From the NCBI GenBank assembly GCA_041688015.1, contig JBDNIY010000016.1:62001-126000 (forward strand): 64,000 nt of DNA, read 5' to 3'. A program made the translations under genes and the position numbers. Under the pieces are notes generated by a model, which worked only from the letters and a program-made list of their open reading frames with translations, searched no databases and had not been told where the DNA came from. The stretch is from Parvibaculum sp041688015. GTDB taxonomy: Bacteria; Pseudomonadota; Alphaproteobacteria; Parvibaculales; Parvibaculaceae. Below are positions 8,871 to 17,777 of this stretch, one piece after another. How positions within the stretch are numbered: the first letter of the stretch is position 1; every line of letters starts with the position of its first letter.

Positions 8871-9514
8871 CTGCCCGCCTTTCGAGGCGCGCGCGGCGCT
8901 TTGGCGACTTCATCGGCTGTCCATGCTGTGATGTCGTTCAACACCGTTGAAAGCGCCTTGTCGTAAGCGGCAATGACGACACCGATACCATGGCCGCTGA
9001 TAGGCTCAACGGCAGAAAAATCCTTCGCCGCTAAGACGCTGCGGTCATTGCGGCTGACTAGGCGCATAAATAAGTCAACGCGCACATTTGTTTGTTCGCC
9101 GTTGGCTTCAGCGGCAAACTGCCGAATGTCGCCTTTGAGAAAATAATCGCCGCTGATTTCGGCACCGCGCGGCGCGACGGAAGCAAACCGATGAGAGTTT
9201 TCCAGCGATTGAATGGTAAGCCGCCGTACCATCAAAGGCGCAAGATCAACCCAGCGCGCGCCTGCATAGAATTTCAACTCGTTAGGGTTGGGCTGAAAGG
9301 CGATGCGGGCGCTATCCAGCGCCGCGCTAGCTGAAAAATCATCGACCAGAATGCCAACCGAGGATGCTGCCGAGGGCGCAACAATCTGGGCTGGCAGGAG
9401 CGCCTGCAAAGTAAACAATTGCGGCGCGGGCGAACTGGCGACATTGGCCAGCGCACAGCCGCCAAGCGTTGCGCCAAGCAAGCATAATGCGGCAAGCCTG
9501 ATGTGCATTTTCAT
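8867..9514 (-). CDS. ABC-type transport auxiliary lipoprotein, PqiC/DUF330-like
   Basis: 215 residues. A lipoprotein signal peptide ends in the lipobox LGGC (about residues 17-20), so the protein is probably anchored in the outer membrane facing the periplasm. The body carries the family features PQLFTLQAL, VDDFSASAALDSARIAFQP and a C-terminal region beginning FSAVEPISGHG. In MCE systems this component (PqiC in the Pqi system) contacts the MlaD-like tube. It overlaps the mlaD-like gene by 4 bp, which supports a shared complex. Confidence 0.85.
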   Translation of the reverse strand: MKMHIRLAALCLLGATLGGCALANVASSPAPQLFTLQALLPAQIVAPSAASSVGILVDDFSASAALDSARIAFQPNPNELKFYAGARWVDLAPLMVRRLTIQSLENSHRFASVAPRGAEISGDYFLKGDIRQFAAEANGEQTNVRVDLFMRLVSRNDRSVLAAKDFSAVEPISGHGIGVVIAAYDKALSTVLNDITAWTADEVAKAPRAPRKAGR

Positions 9515-10431
9515 GGCGCTTGAACCTCCTGAACATTATTGCCGATGACGAAGCGCGCCGGATCGTCTTGCGCGCGCGCCACGACGCGGTCCAACGAGCC
9601 GATAAGCGAGCGCATCTCGCGGATCATCTGCGGCAATTGATCGAGCCCGTTGTTGGCGAACCGATCAATAACCGGGCCATTGGTCTTGACGATGTGATCA
9701 AGGTCGTCGGCCAATTGGCGATAGGAAGCGGACGTCTTTTGCGCATCATTGATGAGGCGCTTGCCATCATTGCGCACAAGATCATCGGCGCTCTCACTCA
9801 TCTTGCGTAGGTGTTTTGAGGTTTCCGACAGGTCATTGATTGCTTGGCGCATCTCGTCCGAACCGCCTGCCAGCGCCGCCGACAACTTGTCGAGATTGGC
9901 CAATGTATTGGCAATCGACTGCTGATTGGTCTGGATAACTTTGTTTAGATCACCAATGAGCTTGTTGGCGTTCTGCAAAGTCTTAGGCACCGCCTCCGCC
10001 AATTCTTGAAGCGTCGAGGGCGCGCCGCGCAACATGGGATAAGTCGCATCGCTGACATCACGCAACAGTTTGGAGCCGGGGCTGCCGCCGGTCAGTTGGA
10101 TCACGGCGACGCCGGTGATGCCAGAGGCTTCAAGCTGGGCAATAGAATCTTCCTTCACGGGCGTGCGGGCATCAACCTGAATAAGAGCAATGACTTTGCT
10201 CGGATCGTTCTCCGCCAGCGACAGATCAATGACGCGCCCAACCGGCAGACCGTTGAACTGCACTTGGCCCGATTTGCTTAAACCCGACACGGAGCCCTGA
10301 AAGACAATCTTGTAATAGGCATATTGCCGGTCAAGCTGCACCCGGCTCAGCCAGAGGGAGAACAGAAAGATACCTAGCAACGCAGCAAGCGTCACAATGC
10401 CGATGAGGACGTTGTTCGATTTGATTTCCAT
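9511..10431 (-). CDS. mlaD: MlaD-family MCE protein
   Basis: 306 residues from the ATG at 10431 (MEIKSNNVLIG); an upstream in-frame start would overlap the ATPase gene and lacks family sequence. One N-terminal transmembrane helix (about 8-28) is followed by an MCE domain (about 38-120: YKIVFQGSVSGLSKSGQVQFNGLPVG, split here by its own turn) and a long helical region (about 150-300) of the kind that builds a periplasmic tube or needle. It binds lipid between inner and outer membranes as the substrate-handling subunit of the Mla-type ABC importer. The stop overlaps the lipoprotein start. Confidence 0.9.
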   Translation of the reverse strand: MEIKSNNVLIGIVTLAALLGIFLFSLWLSRVQLDRQYAYYKIVFQGSVSGLSKSGQVQFNGLPVGRVIDLSLAENDPSKVIALIQVDARTPVKEDSIAQLEASGITGVAVIQLTGGSPGSKLLRDVSDATYPMLRGAPSTLQELAEAVPKTLQNANKLIGDLNKVIQTNQQSIANTLANLDKLSAALAGGSDEMRQAINDLSETSKHLRKMSESADDLVRNDGKRLINDAQKTSASYRQLADDLDHIVKTNGPVIDRFANNGLDQLPQMIREMRSLIGSLDRVVARAQDDPARFVIGNNVQEVQAP

Positions 10432-10453
10432 ATCGAAGCCTATATCACCCGCG

Positions 10454-11230
10454 TTAAGTCGTCGGAGCGGTCGCGCGCGCACGCGGCCCCTGAAAGTAAG
10501 AACGCACCCAAGGATGCTGACTTGCCAGCATGTCCTTCATCGTTCCAATCAGAATAACACGTTGTTCAGCCAGCACCGCTATGCGGTCGCAGGTTGCGTA
10601 GAGTGAGTCAAGATCATGCGTCACCATGAAAACAGTGAGGCCGAGCGTTTTCTTCAAATCATTGATCAATTCATCAAAGGCCGCCGCCCCGATGGGATCA
10701 AGCCCTGCCGTCGGCTCATCGAGAAAGAGAATTTCAGGGTCCTGCGCTAAGGCGCGCGCCAGCCCCGCCCGCTTCTTCATGCCGCCCGACAACTCGGATG
10801 GATAAAGACACGCCGCGTCTGCCCGCAAGCCGACCATGGCGATCTTGACGCCAGCCAGCTCATCCATCAGCTCTTGGTTCATTTTCAGATGTTCGCGATA
10901 AGGCACCTGAATATTTTCAGCCACCGTCAAGCCCGAAAAAAGTGCGCCATCCTGAAACAACACGCCCCAACGGCGCTCTTGCACGCGTCTGTCATCATCA
11001 CTCAATGTGCTGAGGTCTATGCCAAACACTTCAACCGTCCCGGCATCGGGTTTTTTCAACCCGACAATAGAACGCAACAACACAGACTTGCCGGTGCCCG
11101 AGCCGCCGATAATGCCGATCACCTCACCGCGCTTCACATCAAGATCAAGCCCGTCATGGATTACATTGTCGCCAAAGGCGTTGACGAGCCCTCTGACCTT
11201 GATGATGTTTTCATCGCCCGACGTGCTCAT
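10454..11230 (-). CDS. mlaF: MCE/Mla ABC transporter ATP-binding protein
   Basis: 258 residues. Walker A GGSGTGKS (42-49), Q-loop VLFQDGALFSGLTV, ABC signature LSGGMKKR, Walker B ILFLDEPTAGLDP and switch His in MVTHDLDS are all intact. The FQDGALFSGLTV stretch is typical of MlaF-type ATPases. The start at ATG 11230 lies just before the permease stop; a longer frame beginning at 11272 would only add residues read from the permease gene. It powers the lipid transporter formed with the permease (11232-12365) and MlaD. Confidence 0.93.
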   Translation of the reverse strand: MSTSGDENIIKVRGLVNAFGDNVIHDGLDLDVKRGEVIGIIGGSGTGKSVLLRSIVGLKKPDAGTVEVFGIDLSTLSDDDRRVQERRWGVLFQDGALFSGLTVAENIQVPYREHLKMNQELMDELAGVKIAMVGLRADAACLYPSELSGGMKKRAGLARALAQDPEILFLDEPTAGLDPIGAAAFDELINDLKKTLGLTVFMVTHDLDSLYATCDRIAVLAEQRVILIGTMKDMLASQHPWVRSYFQGPRARATAPTT

Positions 11231-11231
11231 G

Positions 11232-12365
11232 TCATAACCCCACGGCGGTAAAGAACATGGCAAACAGCGCATCGAGCACGATCACCAGAAAGATCGACAG
11301 CACCACCGAGCGCGTGGTTTGTGAGCCAACAGACTCCGCGCTGCCCGTGACATCGAGCCCCGCGCGACAGGCAACAAGCCCGATCGCCAGCGCCATAAAG
11401 GGCGCCCGCAGAATGCCAACGCCGAAGGTCCAGAACACCGCCGCGTCATGCATGCGCCCGATATAGATGCTTGGCGACATATCAAGCTGTATCGCAGCCA
11501 CTACGCCACCGCCGATCAAGCCCATGATGTCGGCAACAAAAGTCAGCAACGGCAAGACGATGATGAGCGCCAGAATACGCGGCAGAATGAGCATCTGCAT
11601 CGGGTCAAGGCCGAGCGTGCGCATGGCGTCAATCTCTTCGCGCATTTTCATCGAACCGATTTCGGCCGTGAAGGCACTGCCCGAGCGCCCGGCGACGATG
11701 ATCGCGGTGAGCAGCAACCCGACCTCGCGCATGAAAATGATGGTGATGAGATTGACCGTGAAGATATCCGCGCCAAATTGTTTGAGCTGCGAGGCCCCCT
11801 GCTGCGCGATGACAGCGCCAATCAAAAATGTGAGCAGGCAAATCAGCGGCAAAGCATCAAGGCCTGCCTTTTCCATGTGATGCACCAGCGGCACACGGCG
11901 CAGCTTGCGCGGGCTGACGATCACCTCACCCAAGGCCGAGACGACTTCCCCCAAAAAGGCGAGGACCACAAGCGCCTCATCACCAAACCGACGAACACCA
12001 GCGCCGATGCGCGCCAGAAAATCTTCAAATGTGGCGGTATGGTCGATGCGCTCGGCGGGCGGGCATTCCAACTCACTGACCTTGTCGAGCAGGATACAGT
12101 GTTCGGGCCGCAAGCCTTCATAGCGCGGGCGCAGGCCCAAGGCCGCGAAGTCCTTCGACACGCGCCCCAGCACAAAGGCCCCGCTGGTATCGAGCCGCGT
12201 GACGCCGCTGAGATCAAGCACCGTCTCGCGCACGCCCGCGGCCAAATTACGCAAATTGCGTAGATCGGCATCGAGACGCACCACCGAAGCGATGGACCAA
12301 TCCCCTTCGGCATGGAGCCGCAGCACGTCACCAACGGTCTCAAGTTTGTAAGATGCCTCGCTCAA
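11232..12365 (-). CDS. mlaE: MlaE-family permease with N-terminal STAS domain
   Basis: 377 residues. Residues 1-100 form a STAS domain (VLDLSGVTRLDTSGAFVLGR), and residues 140-375 form an MlaE permease with about five membrane segments and the core GRSGSAFTAEIGSMKMREEI that contacts the ATPase. In E. coli the STAS protein MlaB is a separate subunit; here it is fused to the permease, a common alternative. It is the first gene of the five-gene minus-strand operon. No MlaC-like periplasmic shuttle is encoded next to it. Confidence 0.92.
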   Translation of the reverse strand: MSEASYKLETVGDVLRLHAEGDWSIASVVRLDADLRNLRNLAAGVRETVLDLSGVTRLDTSGAFVLGRVSKDFAALGLRPRYEGLRPEHCILLDKVSELECPPAERIDHTATFEDFLARIGAGVRRFGDEALVVLAFLGEVVSALGEVIVSPRKLRRVPLVHHMEKAGLDALPLICLLTFLIGAVIAQQGASQLKQFGADIFTVNLITIIFMREVGLLLTAIIVAGRSGSAFTAEIGSMKMREEIDAMRTLGLDPMQMLILPRILALIIVLPLLTFVADIMGLIGGGVVAAIQLDMSPSIYIGRMHDAAVFWTFGVGILRAPFMALAIGLVACRAGLDVTGSAESVGSQTTRSVVLSIFLVIVLDALFAMFFTAVGL

Positions 12366-12555
12366 CCTGCCTCCCGACGGCTTCTGGTCATGAAAAAACC
12401 TGAATACCGCGCCAGTTTGACGCGCAACGCACGCCCATAATGCGCGGTAGTGTAGCTTGGCATCGCGTTTGAAGGCCAGCGAAGCCCCGCCATTGGTGTC
12501 TCGCGCTGCCTTGATGCCCTCCCGGCTTTAATAGCCGCACTGTCTCATTATCTAT

Positions 12556-12587
12556 GTTGCCTGAATACCTGATTAGTTGCCTGAATA
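12556..12587. promoter_or_regulatory. 12-bp direct repeat upstream of the cytochrome c gene
   Basis: GTTGCCTGAATA occurs twice, at 12556-12567 and 12576-12587, a 20-bp period that puts both copies on about the same DNA face. It lies 23 bp before the cytochrome c start, so it could be a regulator site or part of the promoter. No clear -35/-10 pair was identified. The call rests only on the repetition. Confidence 0.35.
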
Positions 12588-12609
12588 ATTGTCAAAAAAG
12601 GAGAGGTCC

Positions 12610-13035
12610 ATGAAATCGATTGCCATAAATTCGTTCCTCAAAAGCACCCTGCATGTTGCCCTCGCTGTCGCGTTTATCGGCGCATTTTCTAGCTTTGCCC
12701 GCGCTGACGAACTCGGTGGCGATGCGGCTCACGGTGAAAAGGTCTTCAAGAAGTGCGCCGCCTGCCATACCATCGAAAAAGGTGGTGCCGACCGCGTTGG
12801 CCCCAATCTCCACGATGTCATGGAACGCGGCGTTGCCGCCAAGCCGGACTATAATTATTCCAAGGCTATGAAGGCCTTCGCCGCGACGGGCGCAAAGTGG
12901 ACAGAAGACACGCTGTTCAAATATCTCGAAAAGCCCCGCGCTCTTGTCCCCGGCACCTATATGTCATTTGCCGGTCTGAAGAAGCCGCAGGACCGCAAGG
13001 ACTTGCTCGCTTATCTGACAGAAGCCGAGAAATAA
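12610..13035 (+). CDS. Periplasmic class I cytochrome c
   Basis: 141 residues from the ATG preceded by AGGAGAGG; a TTG at 12589 is in frame but unnecessary. A signal peptide (1-32, ending SFARA) precedes a mature cytochrome c. The haem attachment site CAACH lies at 49-53 and the axial methionine in GTYMSFAGLKK, the pattern of mitochondrial-like cytochromes c2/c550. The single domain is about 105 residues, normal for the class. It should be a soluble electron carrier between the bc1 complex and terminal oxidases or dehydrogenases. It stands alone as a transcription unit with a strong hairpin 26 bp downstream. Confidence 0.94.
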   Translation: MKSIAINSFLKSTLHVALAVAFIGAFSSFARADELGGDAAHGEKVFKKCAACHTIEKGGADRVGPNLHDVMERGVAAKPDYNYSKAMKAFAATGAKWTEDTLFKYLEKPRALVPGTYMSFAGLKKPQDRKDLLAYLTEAEK

Positions 13036-13060
13036 GACCCAACAGGCCCTCAGGCTTGCT

Positions 13061-13095
13061 GTCCTTCAAATGGTGATCACCACCATTTGAAGGAC
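13061..13095 (+). terminator. Perfect 15-bp hairpin after the cytochrome c gene
   Basis: GTCCTTCAAATGGTG (13061-13075) pairs perfectly with CACCATTTGAAGGAC (13081-13095) around a 5-nt loop. It begins 26 bp after the stop. The tract that follows is C/T-rich rather than a pure T run, so it may be a terminator of moderate efficiency or an mRNA 3'-end stabiliser. Confidence 0.65.
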
Positions 13096-13288
13096 GCAGC
13101 CGCCTGTTTCTGCCCTTTTCCGCCTTTTTTCGCCACGGGCCCCCGCGCCCCGCCGACCGACTGGAACAAATGCTGCAAATTGTCTTGCAGCGGCATCTGA
13201 TACTGTCTCTCAAAGAGACGAAATCAGGGCGAATGTTCTGAAATAGGTCAATTGTGGTCCGTTCTCGAACGGGCCCAGGCGTGAAAAG

Positions 13289-15550
13289 ATGAATTCGACC
13301 CCTATTTTTCGCAGGCTATCGGCGATCCTCCCCGGACTGGTTCTGGTGGTCGGGCTTGTCCTGTCGATCTATGACCTTCGCGGTCTGGCGACGGCCATGC
13401 AAAATCAGGTGTTCGACCTCTATCAGCGCATTGAACCCCGCGCCGCGACACCCGAAGGCCCTCGCGCCGTCTATGTCGATATTGGTACCCCCAGCGCCGA
13501 GCAGTTTGGAACCTGGCCCTGGCCGAACAAGCGGCTGGATGACCTCATCGTCGCGGTGAAGGCTGCAGGCGCCAGCAACATCTTGCTCGACATGCCGCTC
13601 GAGGAAGTCGATCCAACCACGCCCACTGAATTGCTCAAACTCTGGGGCAACCTCGATAACGTGCCCTCGGCCCTAGGGCTACAACAAGGGCTGGTCGACC
13701 TGCCTGATTATAGTGCCAAGCTGACCACGCTGCTCACCGACACGCCGACCGTCACGTCCTTTGTCCCCGGCAAAGCGCCCATCGGCACCTTGCACCTGCC
13801 CGCCATCAAGGCACCCGCCACCTCGGAAGGCAGCGACGCCCGCCACTACATGCATACATTCGACATGTGGCGCACCAGCCTGCCCAATATCGAAAATGCC
13901 GCCCAAGGCAATGGCGCGACCCTGTCTGATCTGGGCGAGGGATCTGCCGTGCGCGGTCTGCCGATGCTCGTCAATCTCAAGGGCACGCTCTTTGCCTCCA
14001 ACGTGCTGGAGACGCTCCGCCTCTATCGCGGTGGCACGGGCTATCACGCCATGGTGGCCGAACCCGATAACGGTTTCGCGCTCGGCATGGTGCCCGGCCT
14101 TGTGCAGATCGGCATTGACGACACGAACCTCAACGCCATCACGCGGCCCGACGGCTGCCTGTGGCTCTATTTTGGTGGGCCGAATACCCGCGTTCAAATT
14201 ACAGCCGCCGACCTCCTCAACCACAAAGCCGACATCCCCTCGCTCACTGGCCGGATTGCCGTAATCGGTGTTTCGGCCAATGGCAGCGAACGCTATTACG
14301 ACACGCCAGCGGGCGTGCGCCTACCGTCGGGTGCGATTGCCGCCAATGCCATCAACCAGATATTGCAAGGTAGCTTTCTCCAGACGCCCGGCTGGGTGCC
14401 GCTGGCCGAACAGCTTTTCATTTTCGTCGGTGGCATTCTCGTCATCCTGATCGTCGGTCGCTTTCGCTTCCGCTGGAGCTTCTTGTTCACGCTGCTGCTG
14501 GTCGGCAGCGCCATCTATGGCTCATGGTGGGCTTTTGACACGCATCGCTGGTTGATTGACCCCTCGTTGGGCGGTGTCACGCTGATCATTGCCAGCTTCA
14601 CCTGCGCATTGATGCGGCGTCTGCATACCGAAAGCCGGACGCGCTTCATTGATGGTCAATTCGCGCGCCGCTTGTCATCGCGTGGGTTGGCCAAGATGCA
14701 GGCTCGCCCCAGTCTCATTCAGGCTGAAGGCGACTTGAAGCCCATCACCTCGCTGGTCGTGGGCCTGCGCGGCTTCAACATCATCGCTGACCGCTACTTT
14801 GAAGACCCCAAGGCCTATGCCGACATTCTCAATCGGTTCTTCTCACCCATGACCAAGCTGGTGCTGGACCGCAACGGCATGGTGGACCGCACCGTGGGCG
14901 ACACCATGTATGCGGTGTGGAACGCACCTTTTGATGTTTCCGACCATGCCTCCAAGGCTTGTGACACAGCCCTGCGGATGGTTGAAAATCTGGAAGCTTT
15001 GAACGAATTTCTCGAAACCGATGCGCTGCGCCAGCACTTGAGCCATGTGCCACTGAGCCTTTCCATCGGCGTTGACAGCGGCATGGCCATCACCGGCAAT
15101 ATGGGCGCGATCCTGCGTTTTGATTATGGCGTGTTGGGCGAGCCGGTGAGCTTTGGCGCTTATCTACAACGCAATGCGCGCAACTACGGCCCCGCCATCA
15201 TTGTTGGTGAAGGCACCCAGCGCGTGATCGGTGACCGCTATGCGCTGCTCGAAATCGACCTGATCTCGACCCCGCGCTACCCCGAAGGCCGCCGCGTCTT
15301 TGCTCTGCTCGGCGATCCGATCATGCGCGCCAACCCTAAATTCCGCGCGCTTCAGGAAGCCCACGCCTTGATCTTCTCGGCTTATCGCAGCAAACGCTGG
15401 GCAGACGCGCGCGCCGTCATCGCCGAATGCCGCAAACTCAACGGCGCCATCCCGACGCTTTACGACTTCTATGACGCGCGCATTACCCATTATGAAACAA
15501 CCCCGCCCGGCGAACACTGGAACGGCGCGTGGTTTGCCGGTCGCATCTAA
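13289..15550 (+). CDS. CHASE2 sensor with a degraded adenylate/guanylate cyclase domain
   Basis: 753 residues: an N-terminal membrane helix (10-30), a periplasmic CHASE2 domain (about 40-355), three membrane helices (about 365-445), and a class III cyclase domain (about 475-690) with a short helical tail. The cyclase fold is recognisable (NGMVDRTVGDTMYAVW, RFDYGVLGEPV), but key residues differ. The first metal aspartate of the usual DIxGF motif is Gly492, the usual Asn of the VNxxxR motif is Ser621 and its Arg is Tyr625. The second metal aspartate, Asp538, is kept. It may be a sensor that no longer makes cAMP, or an active divergent enzyme. The gene ends inside a 15-bp tandem repeat. Confidence 0.85.
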   Translation: MNSTPIFRRLSAILPGLVLVVGLVLSIYDLRGLATAMQNQVFDLYQRIEPRAATPEGPRAVYVDIGTPSAEQFGTWPWPNKRLDDLIVAVKAAGASNILLDMPLEEVDPTTPTELLKLWGNLDNVPSALGLQQGLVDLPDYSAKLTTLLTDTPTVTSFVPGKAPIGTLHLPAIKAPATSEGSDARHYMHTFDMWRTSLPNIENAAQGNGATLSDLGEGSAVRGLPMLVNLKGTLFASNVLETLRLYRGGTGYHAMVAEPDNGFALGMVPGLVQIGIDDTNLNAITRPDGCLWLYFGGPNTRVQITAADLLNHKADIPSLTGRIAVIGVSANGSERYYDTPAGVRLPSGAIAANAINQILQGSFLQTPGWVPLAEQLFIFVGGILVILIVGRFRFRWSFLFTLLLVGSAIYGSWWAFDTHRWLIDPSLGGVTLIIASFTCALMRRLHTESRTRFIDGQFARRLSSRGLAKMQARPSLIQAEGDLKPITSLVVGLRGFNIIADRYFEDPKAYADILNRFFSPMTKLVLDRNGMVDRTVGDTMYAVWNAPFDVSDHASKACDTALRMVENLEALNEFLETDALRQHLSHVPLSLSIGVDSGMAITGNMGAILRFDYGVLGEPVSFGAYLQRNARNYGPAIIVGEGTQRVIGDRYALLEIDLISTPRYPEGRRVFALLGDPIMRANPKFRALQEAHALIFSAYRSKRWADARAVIAECRKLNGAIPTLYDFYDARITHYETTPPGEHWNGAWFAGRI

Positions 15551-15575
15551 GCAAGCCGTATCTAAGCAAGCCATA
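15546..15575 (+). repeat. 15-bp in-frame tandem repeat at the stop codon
   Basis: TCTAAGCAAGCCGTA (15546-15560) is repeated as TCTAAGCAAGCCATA (15561-15575). Read in the cyclase frame the unit gives Arg-Ile-stop followed by Ala-Ser, so the stop codon region is present up to three times in a row (15548, 15563, 15578). It looks like slipped-strand duplication of the gene end with no effect on the protein. Confidence 0.7.
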
Positions 15576-15676
15576 TTTAAATAAGTTCATCCGATCCGAA
15601 TGAGTCACCGCTTTGCACTTGGCCTGACCTGCCCGGCACGGCATCATCACGCCGAGTTGCAGCGAGGCCATTTGTT

Positions 15677-16660
15677 ATGCGTGATATTTCAGTCGAGATC
15701 GAAGCCTGGCCGATTGCCGGGTCGTTCACTATTTCTCGCGGTTCAAAAACACAAGCCGACGTCATCACCGTGACGATCCGCGAGGGCGCACATGTCGGAC
15801 GTGGCGAATGTGTGCCCTATGGTCGTTACAATGAAACCGTCAAAGACGTTGCCGCCTCAATCAAAACTATGGCCAAGGCGCTGAGCCAAGGCCTGACCCG
15901 CGACGAGTTACATCGCGTGATGGCGCGCGGCGCTGGCCGCAACGCCGTCGATTGCGCGCTGTGGGATCTCGAAGCCAAGATGAGCGGCATTCCGGTCTGG
16001 AAGCTGGCAAGCCTTGCCGAGCCACAACCACTAACCACCGCCTATTCGCTGAGCCTCGACACGCCCGAGGCGATGGGCGCCAGCGCGCGCAAAAACACCC
16101 ATCGTCCGCTCCTTAAACTAAAACTCGGCGGCACCGGCGATGATGTCGCCCGCGTCGCCGCCGTGCGCAAAGGCGCACCCGACGCTATGCTGATCGTGGA
16201 TGCCAATGAAGGTTGGACGCCCGACAATGTGCTCGATATGGCCAACAAGCTCGCGCCTTTCGGCGTGGCGCTGATCGAGCAACCATTGCCCACCAAGGAA
16301 GACGAAGCCTTGCGCGGCTTGTTGACGCCCATCCCCTTCTGCGCCGATGAAAGCGCTCATGGGCTGGAAGGCCTAACGCGGCTGGTTGGGCTTTATGAAT
16401 ATATCAACATCAAGCTCGACAAAACCGGTGGGCTGACCGAAGCGCTGAGCGTGATGCGCTGCGCACGTCGCCGCAATCTCAAGGTCATGGTCGGCTGCAT
16501 GGTGGCCACGTCTCTTGCCATGGCCCCTGCCATGCTGATTGCGCAAGGCGCGGAATTTGTCGATCTCGATGGGCCACTGCTGCTGACGAAAGATCGCGAC
16601 CACGGGATCAGGTTTGAAGGCAGCGTGATGCTGCCGGCAGAGCCAGAGTTGTGGGGGTGA
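15677..16660 (+). CDS. dgcA: Enolase-superfamily racemase/epimerase, DgcA or dipeptide epimerase type
   Basis: 327 residues with the muconate-lactonizing-enzyme fold. The capping domain (1-115) contains FTISRGSKTQAD and GECVPYGRY. The barrel shows the catalytic lysine motif LLKLKLGG, metal ligands in IVDANEGW, LIEQPLP and FCADESAH, and the second lysine in INIKLDKTGG. This pattern belongs to L-Ala-D/L-Glu epimerases and the N-acetyl-D-Glu racemase DgcA of alphaproteobacteria, which act in murein peptide or D-glutamate catabolism. No peptidase or DgcN/DgcR partner is adjacent, so the precise substrate is inferred from family resemblance. Confidence 0.82.
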   Translation: MRDISVEIEAWPIAGSFTISRGSKTQADVITVTIREGAHVGRGECVPYGRYNETVKDVAASIKTMAKALSQGLTRDELHRVMARGAGRNAVDCALWDLEAKMSGIPVWKLASLAEPQPLTTAYSLSLDTPEAMGASARKNTHRPLLKLKLGGTGDDVARVAAVRKGAPDAMLIVDANEGWTPDNVLDMANKLAPFGVALIEQPLPTKEDEALRGLLTPIPFCADESAHGLEGLTRLVGLYEYINIKLDKTGGLTEALSVMRCARRRNLKVMVGCMVATSLAMAPAMLIAQGAEFVDLDGPLLLTKDRDHGIRFEGSVMLPAEPELWG

Positions 16661-16670
16661 GGATGCGGCT

Positions 16671-16762
16671 ATCCTTCGAGACGGGCCTTTGGCCCTCCTC
16701 AGGATGAGGTTGAATTATGATAATGCCTCCCTGAGGAGCAGCGAAGCTGCGTCTCGAAGGAT
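16671..16762. repeat. Dispersed palindromic intergenic repeat, copy 1
   Basis: ATCCTTCGAGACG (16671-16683) pairs with CGTCTCGAAGGAT (16750-16762). Inside lie CTCCTCAGGATGAGG and the partner CCTCCCTGAGGAG. It fills the gap between two convergent genes and is the best preserved of four related copies in this window (others at 24638, 28007 and 31451). Confidence 0.85.
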
Positions 16763-16775
16763 AGCAACGATCTCA

Positions 16776-17777
16776 TCACGCGATATTGAGCACGATCTTG
16801 CCAAAATGCGAGGCGCCTTGCATCAGGCGGAAAGCGTCTGCGGCGTCTTCCAGCTTGAAGCGTTTGTCGATGACGGGGTGAATGTCGTTCTGCTCAATCG
16901 CACGGAACATGTCTTCGACCATCGCGCGATGACCAACCGTGACACCGGAGATTTTCGCGTTCTGCGAAAAGATCGCCGCCACATTCAGGTCTTTGGTCAT
17001 GCCCGACAGCAAGCCGATGACGGCAATATGACCGCCCAGGCGAATGGCGGAAATGGACTGCGGGAAGGTATCCGCGCCGCCCACTTCGATCACATGATCG
17101 ACGCCCTGCCCGCCAGTGAGCTTGCGCGCCGCGCCGGACCAGTCGGGTGTCTTTTTATAGTTGATGAGATCGTCTGCCCCGAGCGCCTTGGCACGTTCAA
17201 GTTTTTCATCCGACGATGAGGTGATGATCACCCGCGCGCCAGCGGCCTTAGCAAATTGCAGCGCGAAGATCGAGACGCCGCCTGTGCCCTGCACCAGCAC
17301 CGTGTCGCCCGCCTTGAGCTTGCCCTCAACAAAGAGGCCGCGCCACGCCGTCAGCGCCGCGCATGGCAGACAGGCGGTTTCTTCGTCGGTGAGGTTCTTG
17401 GGCGACAGCGTGACGCCCTCGGCAGAGACTTTTAGATAGTCTGACGCGCAACCGTCATAGGGACTGCCCAGTGCTGCAAGTTTGGCAGGCGTCGGTGCGC
17501 CAGATAGCCAATGGGGAAAGAAGCTCGGGGCAACACGGTCACCCACTTTGACGCGCGTGACGCCTGCGCCAACTTCAACAATGTCGCCCGCGCCATCGGA
17601 CAAAGGCACCAACGGAAATTTGCCGCCCATGTAACTCACGGTCGCGAGGTCACGATAATTAAGCGACGCCACCTTGAGGCGAACCACGACTTCGCCTGGG
17701 CCCGCCTTGGGCACAGGGCGGTCAACGAGTTTTAGATTTTCGATGCCAATGGCGGTCTGCAATTCCAGCGTGCGCAT
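16776..17777 (-). CDS. Medium-chain dehydrogenase/reductase, zinc-independent quinone oxidoreductase type
   Basis: 333 residues. The N-terminal GroES-like domain (KVASLNYRDLATVSYMGG, LSDGAGDIVEVG) lacks the zinc-ligand GHE pattern of alcohol dehydrogenases. The Rossmann part has GTGGVSIFALQFAKAAGARV followed by SSSDEKLERA, consistent with NADP(H) binding. Such enzymes reduce quinones, enones or enoyl compounds. It is convergent with the DgcA gene across a palindromic repeat. Nearby TauD, MFS and P450 genes suggest, without proof, a role in small-molecule catabolism. Confidence 0.85.
   Translation of the reverse strand: MRTLELQTAIGIENLKLVDRPVPKAGPGEVVVRLKVASLNYRDLATVSYMGGKFPLVPLSDGAGDIVEVGAGVTRVKVGDRVAPSFFPHWLSGAPTPAKLAALGSPYDGCASDYLKVSAEGVTLSPKNLTDEETACLPCAALTAWRGLFVEGKLKAGDTVLVQGTGGVSIFALQFAKAAGARVIITSSSDEKLERAKALGADDLINYKKTPDWSGAARKLTGGQGVDHVIEVGGADTFPQSISAIRLGGHIAVIGLLSGMTKDLNVAAIFSQNAKISGVTVGHRAMVEDMFRAIEQNDIHPVIDKRFKLEDAADAFRLMQGASHFGKIVLNIA

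Noticed and set aside
11448..12263. 271-codon plus-strand frame opposite the STAS-MlaE permease
   Set aside because: Composition is that of an antisense frame, rich in His/Arg/Gln, with no homology visible.
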